Of a stretch of 10,589 nt of DNA, positions 1-7,299 are shown piece after piece. Where the stretch lies: NCBI GenBank assembly GCA_013697365.1, contig JACCXA010000290.1, positions 1 to 10,589 of the forward strand, in the 5' to 3' direction. The DNA is from Chthoniobacterales bacterium. Its GTDB lineage: Bacteria > Verrucomicrobiota > Verrucomicrobiia > Chthoniobacterales > UBA10450. The translations under genes and the position numbers were made by a program. The stretch's first letter is position 1, and each line of letters begins with the position of its first letter. The notes beneath the pieces are model-generated. The model saw nothing but the letters and a program-made list of their open reading frames with translations, was not told the origin of the DNA and ran no database searches.

Positions 1-708
1 GCCCTCGAGTATCCGCTGGAAGCCCTCCGACAGCACTGGCCGCGCTATTTCATGGAAGGAGTCGAACTCGGAATCTTCATGGCGGTGGCGTTGTTTCTCG
101 CTCTCGCGCTGGAGCATCCGAAATCCAGGCTGCACAAGGCGATCGCAGCGCCACTCCTCCGTCGCTTCATCTTTGGTCTCGGAATTGGCGGGACGGTGAT
201 CCTTTTGATCTACTCGACGTGGGGACGGCAATCCGGCGCGCATTTCAACCCTGCGGTTACGCTCTCCATGCTTTATCTGAAACGCATCCAGGCTTGGGAC
301 GCGTTCTTTTACATCATCGCGCAATTCATTGGCGGCTGGCTCGGGGTCGTTCTGGCCGCCGCGCCGTTCCGGCAAGCGAGCGCGCACAAAGACGTCAACT
401 ACGTCGTGACGGAGCCAGGGAAACCTGGCGTGGTCGTCGCCTTTATCGCCGAGTTTGTTATCTCGTTCATTCTCATGGCGACGCTTCGGTTGGTGTATCA
501 AAGCGATCAGCTAAAGCCATTCCTGGGATACTTCGCCGGCTTTCTTCTCCTCGTTTACATCACCTTCGAGTCGCCGCTCTCGGGCATGAGTTTAAATCCG
601 GCGCGCAGCGTCGCTTCTGCTATTCCAGCCCGGAACTGGAAAGCGATCTGGATCTACTTCGCCGCGCCCATTTTGGCGATGCTACTCGGGGCGATCGTCT
701 GCGGATAA
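1..708 (+). CDS. Aquaporin / MIP-family channel, 5'-truncated by window edge
   Basis: Membrane channel of the major intrinsic protein family, moving water or small neutral solutes such as glycerol across the inner membrane. The frame is open from base 1, and the residues before the first in-window ATG at 52 (ALEYPLEALRQHWPRYF) read like the normal N-terminus of bacterial aquaporins, so the true start lies upstream and the ATG at 52 is internal. Both pore signatures are present: HFNPAVT at about 241-261 and the second half-helix SLNPARS at about 586-609. Several hydrophobic helices surround them, and the C-terminus (IWIYFAAPILAMLLGAIVCG) is a typical last helix. At least 235 residues are visible, near the usual 220-280 length. 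It is followed by a convergent gene on the other strand. The family is certain from the paired NPA motifs; water versus glycerol selectivity cannot be told from this alone. Confidence 0.93.
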   Translation, partial: ALEYPLEALRQHWPRYFMEGVELGIFMAVALFLALALEHPKSRLHKAIAAPLLRRFIFGLGIGGTVILLIYSTWGRQSGAHFNPAVTLSMLYLKRIQAWDAFFYIIAQFIGGWLGVVLAAAPFRQASAHKDVNYVVTEPGKPGVVVAFIAEFVISFILMATLRLVYQSDQLKPFLGYFAGFLLLVYITFESPLSGMSLNPARSVASAIPARNWKAIWIYFAAPILAMLLGAIVCG

Positions 709-729
709 CCCGAGATGTCGCAGAGAAGT

Positions 730-867
730 CCGGGGAGCGCGGGCTGTCGCCCGTGGGTCGGGGAGCCTCCCGCGACCACCAAACGTGTGACACAACCGGC
801 GGCGGCACGTCCGCGAGTGTTGCGGGAAACTCCCGGCAACTACGGGTTGGCAGCCCGTGCTCCCCGG
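730..867. repeat. GC-rich imperfect palindrome (REP/REPIN-like element 1)
   Basis: This element fills most of the 179-bp gap between the convergent aquaporin and GH15 stop codons. Bases 730-749 pair with 848-867 over 20 uninterrupted positions (17 Watson-Crick, 3 G-T wobble), and further symmetry runs inward (GGGAGCCTCCC on the left against GGGAAACTCCC on the right). Each arm folds on its own: CGGGC-TGTC-GCCCG at 740-753 on the left and ACGGG...CCCGT at 842-857 on the right. Each outer arm carries GGGGAG immediately before its hairpin. A GGAG or GTAG head beside a short palindrome, in two inverted copies, is the known architecture of REP sequences paired as REPINs, which RAYT transposases mobilise. 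Calling this a REPIN is my inference. There is no T-tract, so it is not a classic intrinsic terminator, although transcripts from either side would fold strongly. Confidence 0.6.
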
Positions 868-887
868 ATCTGCTGGCGAAAGCTGCG

Positions 888-2825
888 CTATGTCGTGGGC
901 TCTCGCCACTTCGAGGCGTTCGAAGTGAAGAGCTTCGCGGTTTTCGGCACGCGCATAAGACCGGCGACGATGCCCTTGAAGCCGATCGTGGGCCCGACAC
1001 TGCGCTTGAATTTTTCGTGGTCAGGTAACTTGTGGAAGCCTGGCATTTTTTTTGAGCCTTCAAGGTTCAAAACGGTTTGAATGAAGCCGAGATGCGAGAA
1101 GGCCTGCGGGAAATTCCCAAGGAAAGCCCCGGATTCGGGATCGATTTCCTCCGAGAACAAACCGAGCGGACTGGCCATGCTTACCACTCGTGCAAGCATC
1201 GATTCCGCACGCTCGAGGTTCCCTTCCTGGATGAGATGATTGATCCACCAAAAACTGCAAATAAGAAAAGCTCCCTCCTGTCCCGGCTTTTCTTCGCCTC
1301 GATAGATTAAAGGATCTCGCGCCAAACCCCGTTCGACCGCTTCGCGCGTAGGTTTGGCCAGATCTTCGTCGAGAAACCCGGTTGTGAAGGTCAGTAAACT
1401 GGACGCGTCGAGAAACGCTTCGTCGAGCTTCGCGGAGAGGATTTGCTGGCCGTTTTTCGTCACGAGCGCGCGGTCGAGGACCTCACGGCGAATTTCGGCG
1501 CAGGTCCTTTCGAGTTTGCCATCATCGTCGCCGAGCAAATCGCGGGCGCGCTGCAGCGCCACCCAACACATGACTTTTCCGTAGGTGTATTGCTCCAGCT
1601 CTGTTCCTTCCCAAATCCCGTTGTCAGCCTTCCGCCAGAAACGAACGGTCTCGTCGGTCAGACGCAGGAGCATCTCGCGCTTCTTCTGATCGATCTTGCC
1701 GCCGGTGTGACGAAAGAAAAATAGCGACTGAAGCAAGTAACCGTAGTTATCGAGCTGGAACTGCTCCTTCGCGCGATTGCCCGTCCGGACCGGTTTTGAG
1801 TTTTCGAAGCCGGCGAGATGGTCGAGCCCGGTTTCCGGCGGAATCGGCGCCTCGCACACAGGATACATCACTTCCGCCGTAGGCACTTCGGATTGCTCGC
1901 CGAGCAGTTTGTTCCGTTCCATCCACTTCTCGACCGCGAAATCGAGAAAGGCGCTTGCTTCGCCAGAATATCCGAGTCCGAAAAGCGTCTGGATGAAGAG
2001 CGCGGTGTCGCGCAGCCAGCAGAAGCGGTAATCCCAGTTCGAGTCGCCGCCGGGCTGCTCCGGGAGCGACGTGGTGGGCGCCGCGACGAATCCCCCGCTG
2101 CTCGCGTACGTCAGCAGCTTCAACGTAACCGCGCTGCGACGAACCAATTTCTCGTGCGGGCCGCGGTAGTAATTGAAGAGATTCCATTCATGCCAGAATG
2201 CGGTCGTGAGCTGGAGCCAGTCGTGGATCGTCGGCAGATCCGGCATGCGCGGCTTTTCGCTGTAATCGAGCACGGCGAAGAGCGGGCGATTAGGTTCCAC
2301 AAGAAAACTTCCAGCCAGGTCGTCCTCCCTCCGCAGGATCTCCCCATTCGTAAAAAAAGTCGTCTCATCGAGCACAAAGCCGGCCTCGGCCAGCTCCCGC
2401 CAGTCCGGCGATTTGCGTGCGTAATCCGGACGGGCGCGCACTAGGATCTCCATCGCCGTCGGGTCCCCACTTTCCCATTCGACGAGGCGAACCAGCTTCC
2501 GCGTCGGGTGGAGCGACGTGAAATCGTAGAACCGCGCGTTCGCCTTCCGCGCCACAACAAAGAAGTCCGTCAGCCTGACGACTCCGGCGGCGGTGCGGAA
2601 GCGTGTCTCCAGGATCGCGCTATCATCCAAATATCTGCGCTCGACTTGAAACTCTCCCGCCGGTCGAAGGGTAAAGTCTCCGCCTTTTTTTTGGTCGAGC
2701 AGCTTCCCAAAAACGGAAGCCGAGTCGAACGTCGGCAGGCAGAGCCAGTCGATGCTGCCGTTCGGATCGACGAGCGCCGCCGTCTCGCAATTTCCGAGCA
2801 GCGCGTAATCCCGGATCGGCGTCAT
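888..2825 (-). CDS. Glycoside hydrolase family 15 protein (glucoamylase/trehalase type)
   Basis: Cytoplasmic GH15 enzyme of the bacterial glucoamylase/trehalase-like group: an inverting hydrolase that releases glucose from alpha-glucosides such as trehalose or maltodextrins. At 645 residues it has the usual two-part form: an N-terminal beta-rich domain (about 1-200) opening with the hallmark IRDYALLGNCETAALVDPNG, then an (alpha/alpha)6 barrel. Visible motifs are WDYRFCWLRD (264-273), DNGIWE (401-406, probable general acid Glu406), EGAFLICSFWW (517-527) and LGLFSEEIDPESG then LGNFPQAFSHLG (554-580, probable base Glu559 or 560), so the active site looks intact. There is no signal peptide. The ATG overlaps the TGA of the upstream DUF1223 gene by four bases, which supports this start and suggests translational coupling. 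Two runs of eight A in the coding strand lie at 1046-1053 and 2685-2692. Substrate cannot be assigned from sequence alone. Confidence 0.92.
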   Translation of the reverse strand: MTPIRDYALLGNCETAALVDPNGSIDWLCLPTFDSASVFGKLLDQKKGGDFTLRPAGEFQVERRYLDDSAILETRFRTAAGVVRLTDFFVVARKANARFYDFTSLHPTRKLVRLVEWESGDPTAMEILVRARPDYARKSPDWRELAEAGFVLDETTFFTNGEILRREDDLAGSFLVEPNRPLFAVLDYSEKPRMPDLPTIHDWLQLTTAFWHEWNLFNYYRGPHEKLVRRSAVTLKLLTYASSGGFVAAPTTSLPEQPGGDSNWDYRFCWLRDTALFIQTLFGLGYSGEASAFLDFAVEKWMERNKLLGEQSEVPTAEVMYPVCEAPIPPETGLDHLAGFENSKPVRTGNRAKEQFQLDNYGYLLQSLFFFRHTGGKIDQKKREMLLRLTDETVRFWRKADNGIWEGTELEQYTYGKVMCWVALQRARDLLGDDDGKLERTCAEIRREVLDRALVTKNGQQILSAKLDEAFLDASSLLTFTTGFLDEDLAKPTREAVERGLARDPLIYRGEEKPGQEGAFLICSFWWINHLIQEGNLERAESMLARVVSMASPLGLFSEEIDPESGAFLGNFPQAFSHLGFIQTVLNLEGSKKMPGFHKLPDHEKFKRSVGPTIGFKGIVAGLMRVPKTAKLFTSNASKWREPTT

Positions 2826-3547
2826 CGCAGCCAGCCACCGACCGCCTGCAGCGGCTCGATCCGGCCGCTCTCGGTAATCCAGGCGGCGATTGCCTCGCGC
2901 GCGCCAGAGGCCTGCCCGGCGCCGCCGGGGGGTAGACGCACTTGTTTCGCTCCGCCCGTCATCGGCTCTTTCACGAGCGAGAGAACCACGAAATCGTGCA
3001 GCAACTTACGCCCGCCGTTTTCGCCTGCTTTCACATGGATGCGCAGATCCGCGCCGAGCCGGGCGACATGCAAATCAAACGTCCGCATCTCCCCACTTTC
3101 CGGCGCAAACTTAGCTTCCACGGTGTCACCCTCCGTGAGCGCGAGCTTCAGGACGCCTGACCTTTCTGTCGACGCCGCCGGAACTCCGCTGTTTCTCCAT
3201 TCCCGTCCATTCAAAACGAAACCCGGCGTATACACGCTGCTGCTTTTCCACCGCGCCGAATATTCGTATTGCCGCGCGGTCCATTGTTTCGAAGCGAAGG
3301 GATCGCGCCAGCCGAGCCGATCCCAGTAATCGACATGAAAGGCAATCGGAACGAACTCGCGCCAAAGCCGTGGCTCATCCTTCAGCCTGCTCAGCCAGGC
3401 CTCGGCCGGTGGACAACTGCTGCAGCCTTCCGAGGTGTAAAGCTCGAGCAGATGAGTGCGAGTCGGGCCGCTCTCAAAGGTCAAATCTGCCGCGCGCGAC
3501 GAGGCTGCCATGCTCATGAAACCGAAAAACAGGATGAAGCGAATCAT
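2822..3547 (-). CDS. DUF1223 family secreted thioredoxin-fold-like protein
   Basis: A 241-residue exported protein of the DUF1223 family. Residues 1-19 form a signal peptide (basic start, hydrophobic FILFFGFMSMAA, then small residues before ADLTF), so it should be periplasmic or secreted. The mature part begins with the family hallmark LLELYTSEGCSSCPPAEAWL (33-52), in which Cys42 and Cys45 form a CxxC like that of thioredoxin-fold proteins, followed by IAFHVDYWDRLGWRDPFAS and YTPGFVLNGREW, which are also conserved in the family. The C-terminal half is a beta-rich region of unknown role. Biochemical function is not established; a redox role is only suggested by the fold and CxxC. It is first of a leftward pair with the GH15 gene (ATGA overlap) and is divergent from the sigma-factor gene. 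No convincing ribosome binding site precedes the ATG. Confidence 0.88.
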   Translation of the reverse strand: MIRFILFFGFMSMAASSRAADLTFESGPTRTHLLELYTSEGCSSCPPAEAWLSRLKDEPRLWREFVPIAFHVDYWDRLGWRDPFASKQWTARQYEYSARWKSSSVYTPGFVLNGREWRNSGVPAASTERSGVLKLALTEGDTVEAKFAPESGEMRTFDLHVARLGADLRIHVKAGENGGRKLLHDFVVLSLVKEPMTGGAKQVRLPPGGAGQASGAREAIAAWITESGRIEPLQAVGGWLR

Positions 3548-3672
3548 ACGACTATGAGCAGAGGGGCCGGCAATTATTTCGCATCAGGGAATAACTGGCG
3601 CGCGCTGCACTCTCACGCTGCAGAAGGGACGGAGGGCGAGTTTTCACTAGCGGCTGGGTCTGTCGCTGGGTA
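3548..3672. promoter_or_regulatory. Divergent intergenic region, presumed promoters for DUF1223 and sigma genes
   Basis: This 125-bp gap separates two genes read away from each other and so must hold promoters for both. No good sigma-70 -35/-10 pair stands out on either strand. On the rightward strand GGGAATAACT (3587-3596) has the GGAA-type look of many ECF -35 boxes, about 80 bases before the sigma start, but I cannot point to a matching -10. A small inverted repeat, CTGCA/TGCAG (3605-3623), follows. Autoregulation by the encoded sigma factor is plausible but only a guess. Confidence 0.3.
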
Positions 3673-4224
3673 GTGGTGCATGTGGCCGATGTGGAATTCG
3701 AGCGCTTGGTCGAGGATTTCTACATGCCACTATACCGCTTCGGTCTCTCATTGAGCCGTAAGGAATCTGAAGCGGCCGATCTCACCCAGCACACCTTTCT
3801 CACCTGGGCGGTGAAAGGCCACCAGCTGCGCGACCCGGCGAAGGTGAAGACGTGGCTCTTCACGACTTTGTATCGCCAGTTCCTCGCGGAGAAACGGCGC
3901 GCCGCGCATTTTGTGGAGACGGAGGAAGAAACGGAGTTTGTCGAGCCGCCCCATTTTTCTCCGTCCGTGGCGAACGCGATTGACGCTAACATAGTGCAGA
4001 AAGCGTTGCTCAACCTTGAAGACCGCTATCGCGCGCCCGTGACTTTGTTTTACATGCAGCAACACTCTTACCGCGAGATTGCCGAGATCCTCGAGATACC
4101 ACTCGGGACCGTGATGTCGCGGATTTCCAGAGGCAAAGCAGAGATGCGCAGGAGCCTTGACGACCTGACCACAATCGAGGCGCGAAAGATCGTGTCGTTA
4201 ACCAATGAAGGACAAAATGGATAA
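3673..4224 (+). CDS. ECF-type RNA polymerase sigma factor
   Basis: Alternative sigma factor of the extracytoplasmic-function size class (183 residues) that directs RNA polymerase to a dedicated promoter set. Region 2 (about 9-76) shows FYMPLYRFGLSLSRKESEAADLTQ and then the core-binding/-10 helix KVKTWLFTTLYRQFLAEKRR. After a variable acidic linker (80-100), region 4 (about 107-160) has LLNLEDRYRAPVTLFYMQQ and the -35-recognising helix-turn-helix YREIAEILEIPLGTVMSRISRGK. No region 3 is present, as expected for ECF sigma. No in-frame ATG lies near the family start; GTG at 3673 is the first candidate, with further GTGs at 3676, 3682 and 3691, so the exact start is uncertain by a few codons. Its end overlaps the next gene, the usual arrangement of a sigma with its anti-sigma. 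The inducing signal is unknown. Confidence 0.9.
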   Translation: MVHVADVEFERLVEDFYMPLYRFGLSLSRKESEAADLTQHTFLTWAVKGHQLRDPAKVKTWLFTTLYRQFLAEKRRAAHFVETEEETEFVEPPHFSPSVANAIDANIVQKALLNLEDRYRAPVTLFYMQQHSYREIAEILEIPLGTVMSRISRGKAEMRRSLDDLTTIEARKIVSLTNEGQNG

Positions 4225-4963
4225 GTCCGAAATCCGCGCCGTCCTCAGCGTCTATCGCCCCGGAGATCCGGAGACCGAGGATCCGCGTCTTCAGCAAGCC
4301 AAAGCCGCCGCGGCCGCGGACCCGGAACTGGCGCAGTGGTGGGCCGAACATCAGGAATTCGACCGCATCATCTCCTCAAAGCTGCAAAGCGGAGAGGTGC
4401 CGGCCGGCCTCCGGTCGCGACTCAGCGCGTGGGAGAAGCGAACCGTGCAGCGCAGCAACTGGAATCGCGGGTTCCTGCTGGCCGCCGCATCGATCATTGC
4501 TCTTGCCGTCCTGTTCGGTTCGTGGCGCGGCCCATTCCAGCCGGCCCCGTCGCTCGCGGAGTATCGCGATGAACTGGTGAGCTTCGTAAAACTCGATCCG
4601 CCACTGGAATTGAGGTCATCGGAGATTGTGCGCTTGACGGAATTCCTGCAGAAGAACGGTGCGCCGTCTCAGCTGGATATTCCGCGAGGGCTGCGGCGAT
4701 TGGATCCCGCGGGCTGCCGGACGTTGCGCTTCCGCGGGCAGGACGTGGCTTTGATCTGCTTCAAGCGCGAAGACGGCGAGCTGGTCCACCTGTTCGCGGT
4801 CAAACGGGGCGCCTTGCCTCGACTCGGCCTGAAGAGGGAAACACCGGAGTTCGCTGCGCAAGGCGACTGGATGACGGCGGCCTGGGGTGGGGATGACTAT
4901 GCGTATCTGGTCGCGGGGAAGGGTGATCGCGCGTCGCTCGAGAAGTATTTCGGCACCTCTTAA
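4205..4963 (+). CDS. Single-pass membrane protein, putative anti-sigma factor
   Basis: Not matched to a named family. I call it a probable anti-sigma factor from position and topology. The 252-residue product has a soluble, charged N-terminal part (1-85) with an Ala-rich stretch and DPELAQWWAEHQEFDRIISSKL, one transmembrane helix (about 90-106, FLLAAASIIALAVLFGS), then an outer domain of about 145 residues ending at YFGTS. That inside-TM-outside plan is typical of membrane anti-sigma factors that hold an ECF sigma until a signal acts on the outer domain. It lacks the HxxxCxxC zinc motif of ZAS-type anti-sigmas. The gene overlaps the sigma gene by 20 bp. An alternative ATG at 4217 has AAGGA at 4208-4212 just before it and may be the true start (8-bp overlap). 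The outer domain has two cysteines (CRTLRF, ALICFKRE). Confidence 0.7.
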   Translation: MKDKMDKSEIRAVLSVYRPGDPETEDPRLQQAKAAAAADPELAQWWAEHQEFDRIISSKLQSGEVPAGLRSRLSAWEKRTVQRSNWNRGFLLAAASIIALAVLFGSWRGPFQPAPSLAEYRDELVSFVKLDPPLELRSSEIVRLTEFLQKNGAPSQLDIPRGLRRLDPAGCRTLRFRGQDVALICFKREDGELVHLFAVKRGALPRLGLKRETPEFAAQGDWMTAAWGGDDYAYLVAGKGDRASLEKYFGTS

Positions 4964-4983
4964 TAGTAAGTTCGGAAAACGGA

Positions 4984-5517
4984 ATGACTGACAAACCAAT
5001 CAAGTCGCGCCGTAAACGTCGCCCTCCCACGGCCAAGGCGACGACCGCATGGGTCGACGGCTACTCGGAATCGAAGCGGCCGCTCGGTGGCTATGCGGCG
5101 CTGGTGGGTCTGTTCACGGTTGCTTTCAGCGGCGCGCTAGCCGGCTCGGCCGCCGGGAAAGACGACGATGCACCCGCCCTGAATTGGAGCGATCTCATTC
5201 TTTTAGGTCTGGCCACACATAAGCTAAGCCGCATCGTCACGAAGGACCTCGTGACCAGTCCATTTCGCGCGCCCTTTGTGAAATTTAAAAAGTCAGCCGG
5301 CGCGGGCGAGGTGGAAGAGGAAGCGCGCGGCGAAGGCCTTCAGGAAGCGGTGGGTGATCTGATTTCATGCCCTTATTGCATCGCGCCATGGGTGGCCTCG
5401 ATCCTTGTCTTCGCGCACACCCGCGCCCCGCGCGCCACGCGGCTGGTTTGCTCGGTCTTTTGCGTTACCGCAGCATCCGATTTTCTGAATCAACTCTACG
5501 GGCGCGCGAAAGGCTAA
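4984..5517 (+). CDS. DUF1360 domain-containing membrane protein
   Basis: A 177-residue protein recognisable as DUF1360 by the run WSDLILLGLATHKLSRIVTKDLVTSPFRAPFVKF (68-101), then GAGEVEEEARGEGLQEAVGDLISCPYCIAPWVA (106-138) with a CPYC pair at 129-132. The N-terminus is strongly basic (KSRRKRRPP), followed by a hydrophobic segment (about 37-57); further hydrophobic segments around 68-78 and 133-168 suggest an integral membrane protein. Its biochemical role is not known. It starts 20 bases after the anti-sigma stop in the same direction and may be co-transcribed with the sigma pair, which would make it a candidate member of that regulon or simply a read-through neighbour. The gene downstream is convergent. 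The start codon is supported by length and by GGA just before the ATG, though no strong ribosome binding site is seen. Confidence 0.82.
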   Translation: MTDKPIKSRRKRRPPTAKATTAWVDGYSESKRPLGGYAALVGLFTVAFSGALAGSAAGKDDDAPALNWSDLILLGLATHKLSRIVTKDLVTSPFRAPFVKFKKSAGAGEVEEEARGEGLQEAVGDLISCPYCIAPWVASILVFAHTRAPRATRLVCSVFCVTAASDFLNQLYGRAKG

Positions 5518-5576
5518 CCTTGAGCAGGTTCGTCCGACCACCGCCCGGCGGCGAGTAGTTGGCTCGAACGCGGCAC

Positions 5577-6647
5577 TCAGCAAATCCGCGGGAGTTGTTC
5601 GCCGGAAAGCATGTCGACAACGCGCCGGCCACCGACGCGGGTGTTCATCGTGACGAAGCCCGGATGCTCCGTGACGACTTCGCCGATGATTGCGGCCTCC
5701 AATCCCAGCGGATGCGCGCGCATCCCAGCGAGCACTCGCTCGACTGACGCAGGCGGGACGATCGCCAAAAGCTTGCCTTCGTTCGCGACATAAAGGGGAT
5801 CGAGGCCAAGGATTTCGCAGGCGCCTTTTACATCCTCGCTGATCGGGATCGTCGCCTCGTTCAGCAACATCCCAACCCTGGCGGCCTGCGCGATCTCGGT
5901 GAGCGCGCTCGTGATTCCGCCGCGGGTGGGATCACGCAGAACGTGAATGTCCTCCCCCGTGGCGAGGATGGTCTCCACCAGGCCGTTGAGCGGAGCTGTG
6001 TCGCTCGCGACTTCGCTTTCAAACTCAAGACCTTCGCGCACGGACATGATGGCAATTCCGTGCACCGCCATCGCTCCGCTCATGATGATCTTGTCGCCGA
6101 TGTGCGCGCGACCTGGGCTGATGTTTATCCCCTCCGGAATGACGCCAATGCCCGAGGTATTGATGAAAATTTTGTCGGCCTTACCGCGATCAACCACCTT
6201 CGTGTCGCCGGTGACAAGCAGAACGCCCGCCGCGTCCGCGGCTTCGCGCATCGATTGCACGACGCGCCAGAATTCCTCCATCGGTGTGCCTTCTTCGAGA
6301 ATAAAGCCGACCGAGAGATAGAGCGGCCGCGCACCGCACATCGCCAGATCGTTCACCGTCCCGTGGACGGCCAGCTTTCCGATATCACCGCCCGGAAAGA
6401 AGATCGGATTCACCACATACGAGTCCGTGCTGAAGGCGACGCGCTGACCGCCGATCGAAAAGATGGCGCCGTCGTGCAGCGGTTCGAGCAGTTCGTTCCG
6501 GAACTGTGGCAGCACCATCTTCTCCATGAGCTGATGGCTCAGCTTCCCGCCACTGCCATGAGCGAGCACGATCTCGCTGTAATTGGTGATCGGGATCGGA
6601 CAGACCGCGCCCAGCAAACCAGCATCGCCGGTCGCTTCAGATGACAT
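5577..6647 (-). CDS. hypE: Hydrogenase maturation protein HypE
   Basis: HypE makes the cyanide ligands of the [NiFe]-hydrogenase iron: HypF carbamoylates its C-terminal cysteine and HypE dehydrates the carbamoyl group with ATP to a thiocyanate, passed to the HypC-HypD complex. The 356-residue product has the PurM-like ATP-binding fold with LAHGSGGKLSHQLMEK (28-43), AFSTDSYVVNPIFFPGGDIGKL (71-92), VHGTVNDLAMCGARPLYLS (94-112), LLVTGDTKVVDRG (143-155), VLRDPTRGGITSALTEIA (236-253) and YVANEGKLLAIVPP (286-299). It ends exactly in PRIC (353-356), the modified tail, so it looks fully functional. It overlaps the end of the upstream SIS gene by 11 bp, indicating one operon with hypD. Cytoplasmic. 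It ends 59 bp from the convergent DUF1360 stop, with no clear intrinsic terminator between them. Confidence 0.97.
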   Translation of the reverse strand: MSSEATGDAGLLGAVCPIPITNYSEIVLAHGSGGKLSHQLMEKMVLPQFRNELLEPLHDGAIFSIGGQRVAFSTDSYVVNPIFFPGGDIGKLAVHGTVNDLAMCGARPLYLSVGFILEEGTPMEEFWRVVQSMREAADAAGVLLVTGDTKVVDRGKADKIFINTSGIGVIPEGINISPGRAHIGDKIIMSGAMAVHGIAIMSVREGLEFESEVASDTAPLNGLVETILATGEDIHVLRDPTRGGITSALTEIAQAARVGMLLNEATIPISEDVKGACEILGLDPLYVANEGKLLAIVPPASVERVLAGMRAHPLGLEAAIIGEVVTEHPGFVTMNTRVGGRRVVDMLSGEQLPRIC

Positions 6648-7266
6648 CTTCCGCTCCGGCTGCGATGTGGATCAAGTCCCACAGAACGTGCACGAGCGTG
6701 GCGTGCACTTCCTGGATGCGATGGATGCTGAATGACGGCACGATGAATGAGTAATCTGCCAGCTCAGGAAACCGTCCACCATCCTTCCCCGACCAGGCGA
6801 TCGTGAGCATGTCTCGCCGGCGCGCCTCTTCGAGCGCGTAGATCAGATTAGGCGACTTGCCACTGGTGCTCACCGCCAGCGCCATATCTCCGGGATTACC
6901 GAGCAGCCGCAATTGATCGACGAAGATGCGCGAAAAATCGGCGTCGTTGCCGATCGCGGTCATCGTTGCGATGTCGGTCATGAGCGAAATCGCCGGAAAG
7001 GCGGCGCGCTTCTCGATGATCGGATGCGTGAATTCGACCGCGAAGTGCATCGCGTCACAAAGGCTGCCGCCGTTTCCCATCGTCAGCAGCTTGTTGCCGC
7101 GGGCAAACCTCGTCGCCATCTCGCGGCTCAAGGCTTCGATCTGGTCCGCGTATTTGATGAAGAATTTCTCCTTCATCTCGATGCTCTCGCCTGCTTTGCG
7201 GAGCACCTTTTCGCGAAAACTCTCAGTCGTCTTGTCGGCTGGGCTCGGTTGAAGCGTGGCGTTCAC
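6637..7266 (-). CDS. SIS-domain sugar isomerase-like protein (GmhA/phosphoheptose isomerase type) in hyp operon
   Basis: Cytoplasmic SIS-fold protein close to GmhA, which converts sedoheptulose 7-phosphate to D-glycero-D-manno-heptose 7-phosphate. From the GTG at 7266 it has 209 residues, near the family's 190-200. It shows GNGGSLCDAMHFAVEF (64-79), VSTSGKSPNLI (132-142), WSGKDGGRFPELADYS (158-173) and IHRIQEVHATLVHVLWDLI (181-199). The glutamate and histidine that are catalytic in E. coli GmhA (Glu65, His180) have likely counterparts. The frame stays open upstream to a TTG at 7434, but those 56 codons are mostly read from a palindromic repeat and look Arg/Ala-rich and unlike a SIS protein, so I prefer the GTG; ATG at residue 31 from that GTG would cut the first helix. 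It lies between hypD and hypE with an 11-bp overlap to hypE. Its role in hydrogenase maturation, if any, is unknown. Confidence 0.82.
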   Translation of the reverse strand: MNATLQPSPADKTTESFREKVLRKAGESIEMKEKFFIKYADQIEALSREMATRFARGNKLLTMGNGGSLCDAMHFAVEFTHPIIEKRAAFPAISLMTDIATMTAIGNDADFSRIFVDQLRLLGNPGDMALAVSTSGKSPNLIYALEEARRRDMLTIAWSGKDGGRFPELADYSFIVPSFSIHRIQEVHATLVHVLWDLIHIAAGAEDVI

Positions 7267-7299
7267 GAGCAAATATCGGCGACGCCCGACTTTCTCTTC

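Noticed and set aside
730..867. Classic Rho-independent terminator for the aquaporin or GH15 gene
   Set aside because: The hairpins are strong but no run of T follows on either strand, and the element is much longer than a terminator; repeat element preferred.
219..1028. Rightward 269-codon open frame across the aquaporin and the palindrome
   Set aside because: It is a shadow of the aquaporin frame, is Arg/Ser-rich, and crosses the palindrome and the end of the opposite-strand GH15 gene; no recognisable domain.
1818..2444. Rightward open frame opposite the GH15 gene
   Set aside because: Antisense to a well-conserved GH15 gene and Arg-rich with no motif; explained by high GC and the codon pattern of the real gene.
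2508..3329. Rightward 273-codon open frame opposite the GH15 start and DUF1223
   Set aside because: Crosses the junction of two convincing genes on the other strand and shows no family features.
3587..3623. Possible ECF -35 box GGGAATAACT with a nearby small inverted repeat
   Set aside because: No matching -10 element can be fixed and the motif is short; kept only as a note on the divergent promoter region, not as a site.
5518..5576. Possible bidirectional terminator between convergent DUF1360 and hypE
   Set aside because: Only short, scattered complementarity (GTTCG/CGAAC) and no T-tract; not enough to call.
5943..6644. Rightward open frame opposite hypE
   Set aside because: Antisense shadow of hypE, whose motifs and PRIC tail are unambiguous.
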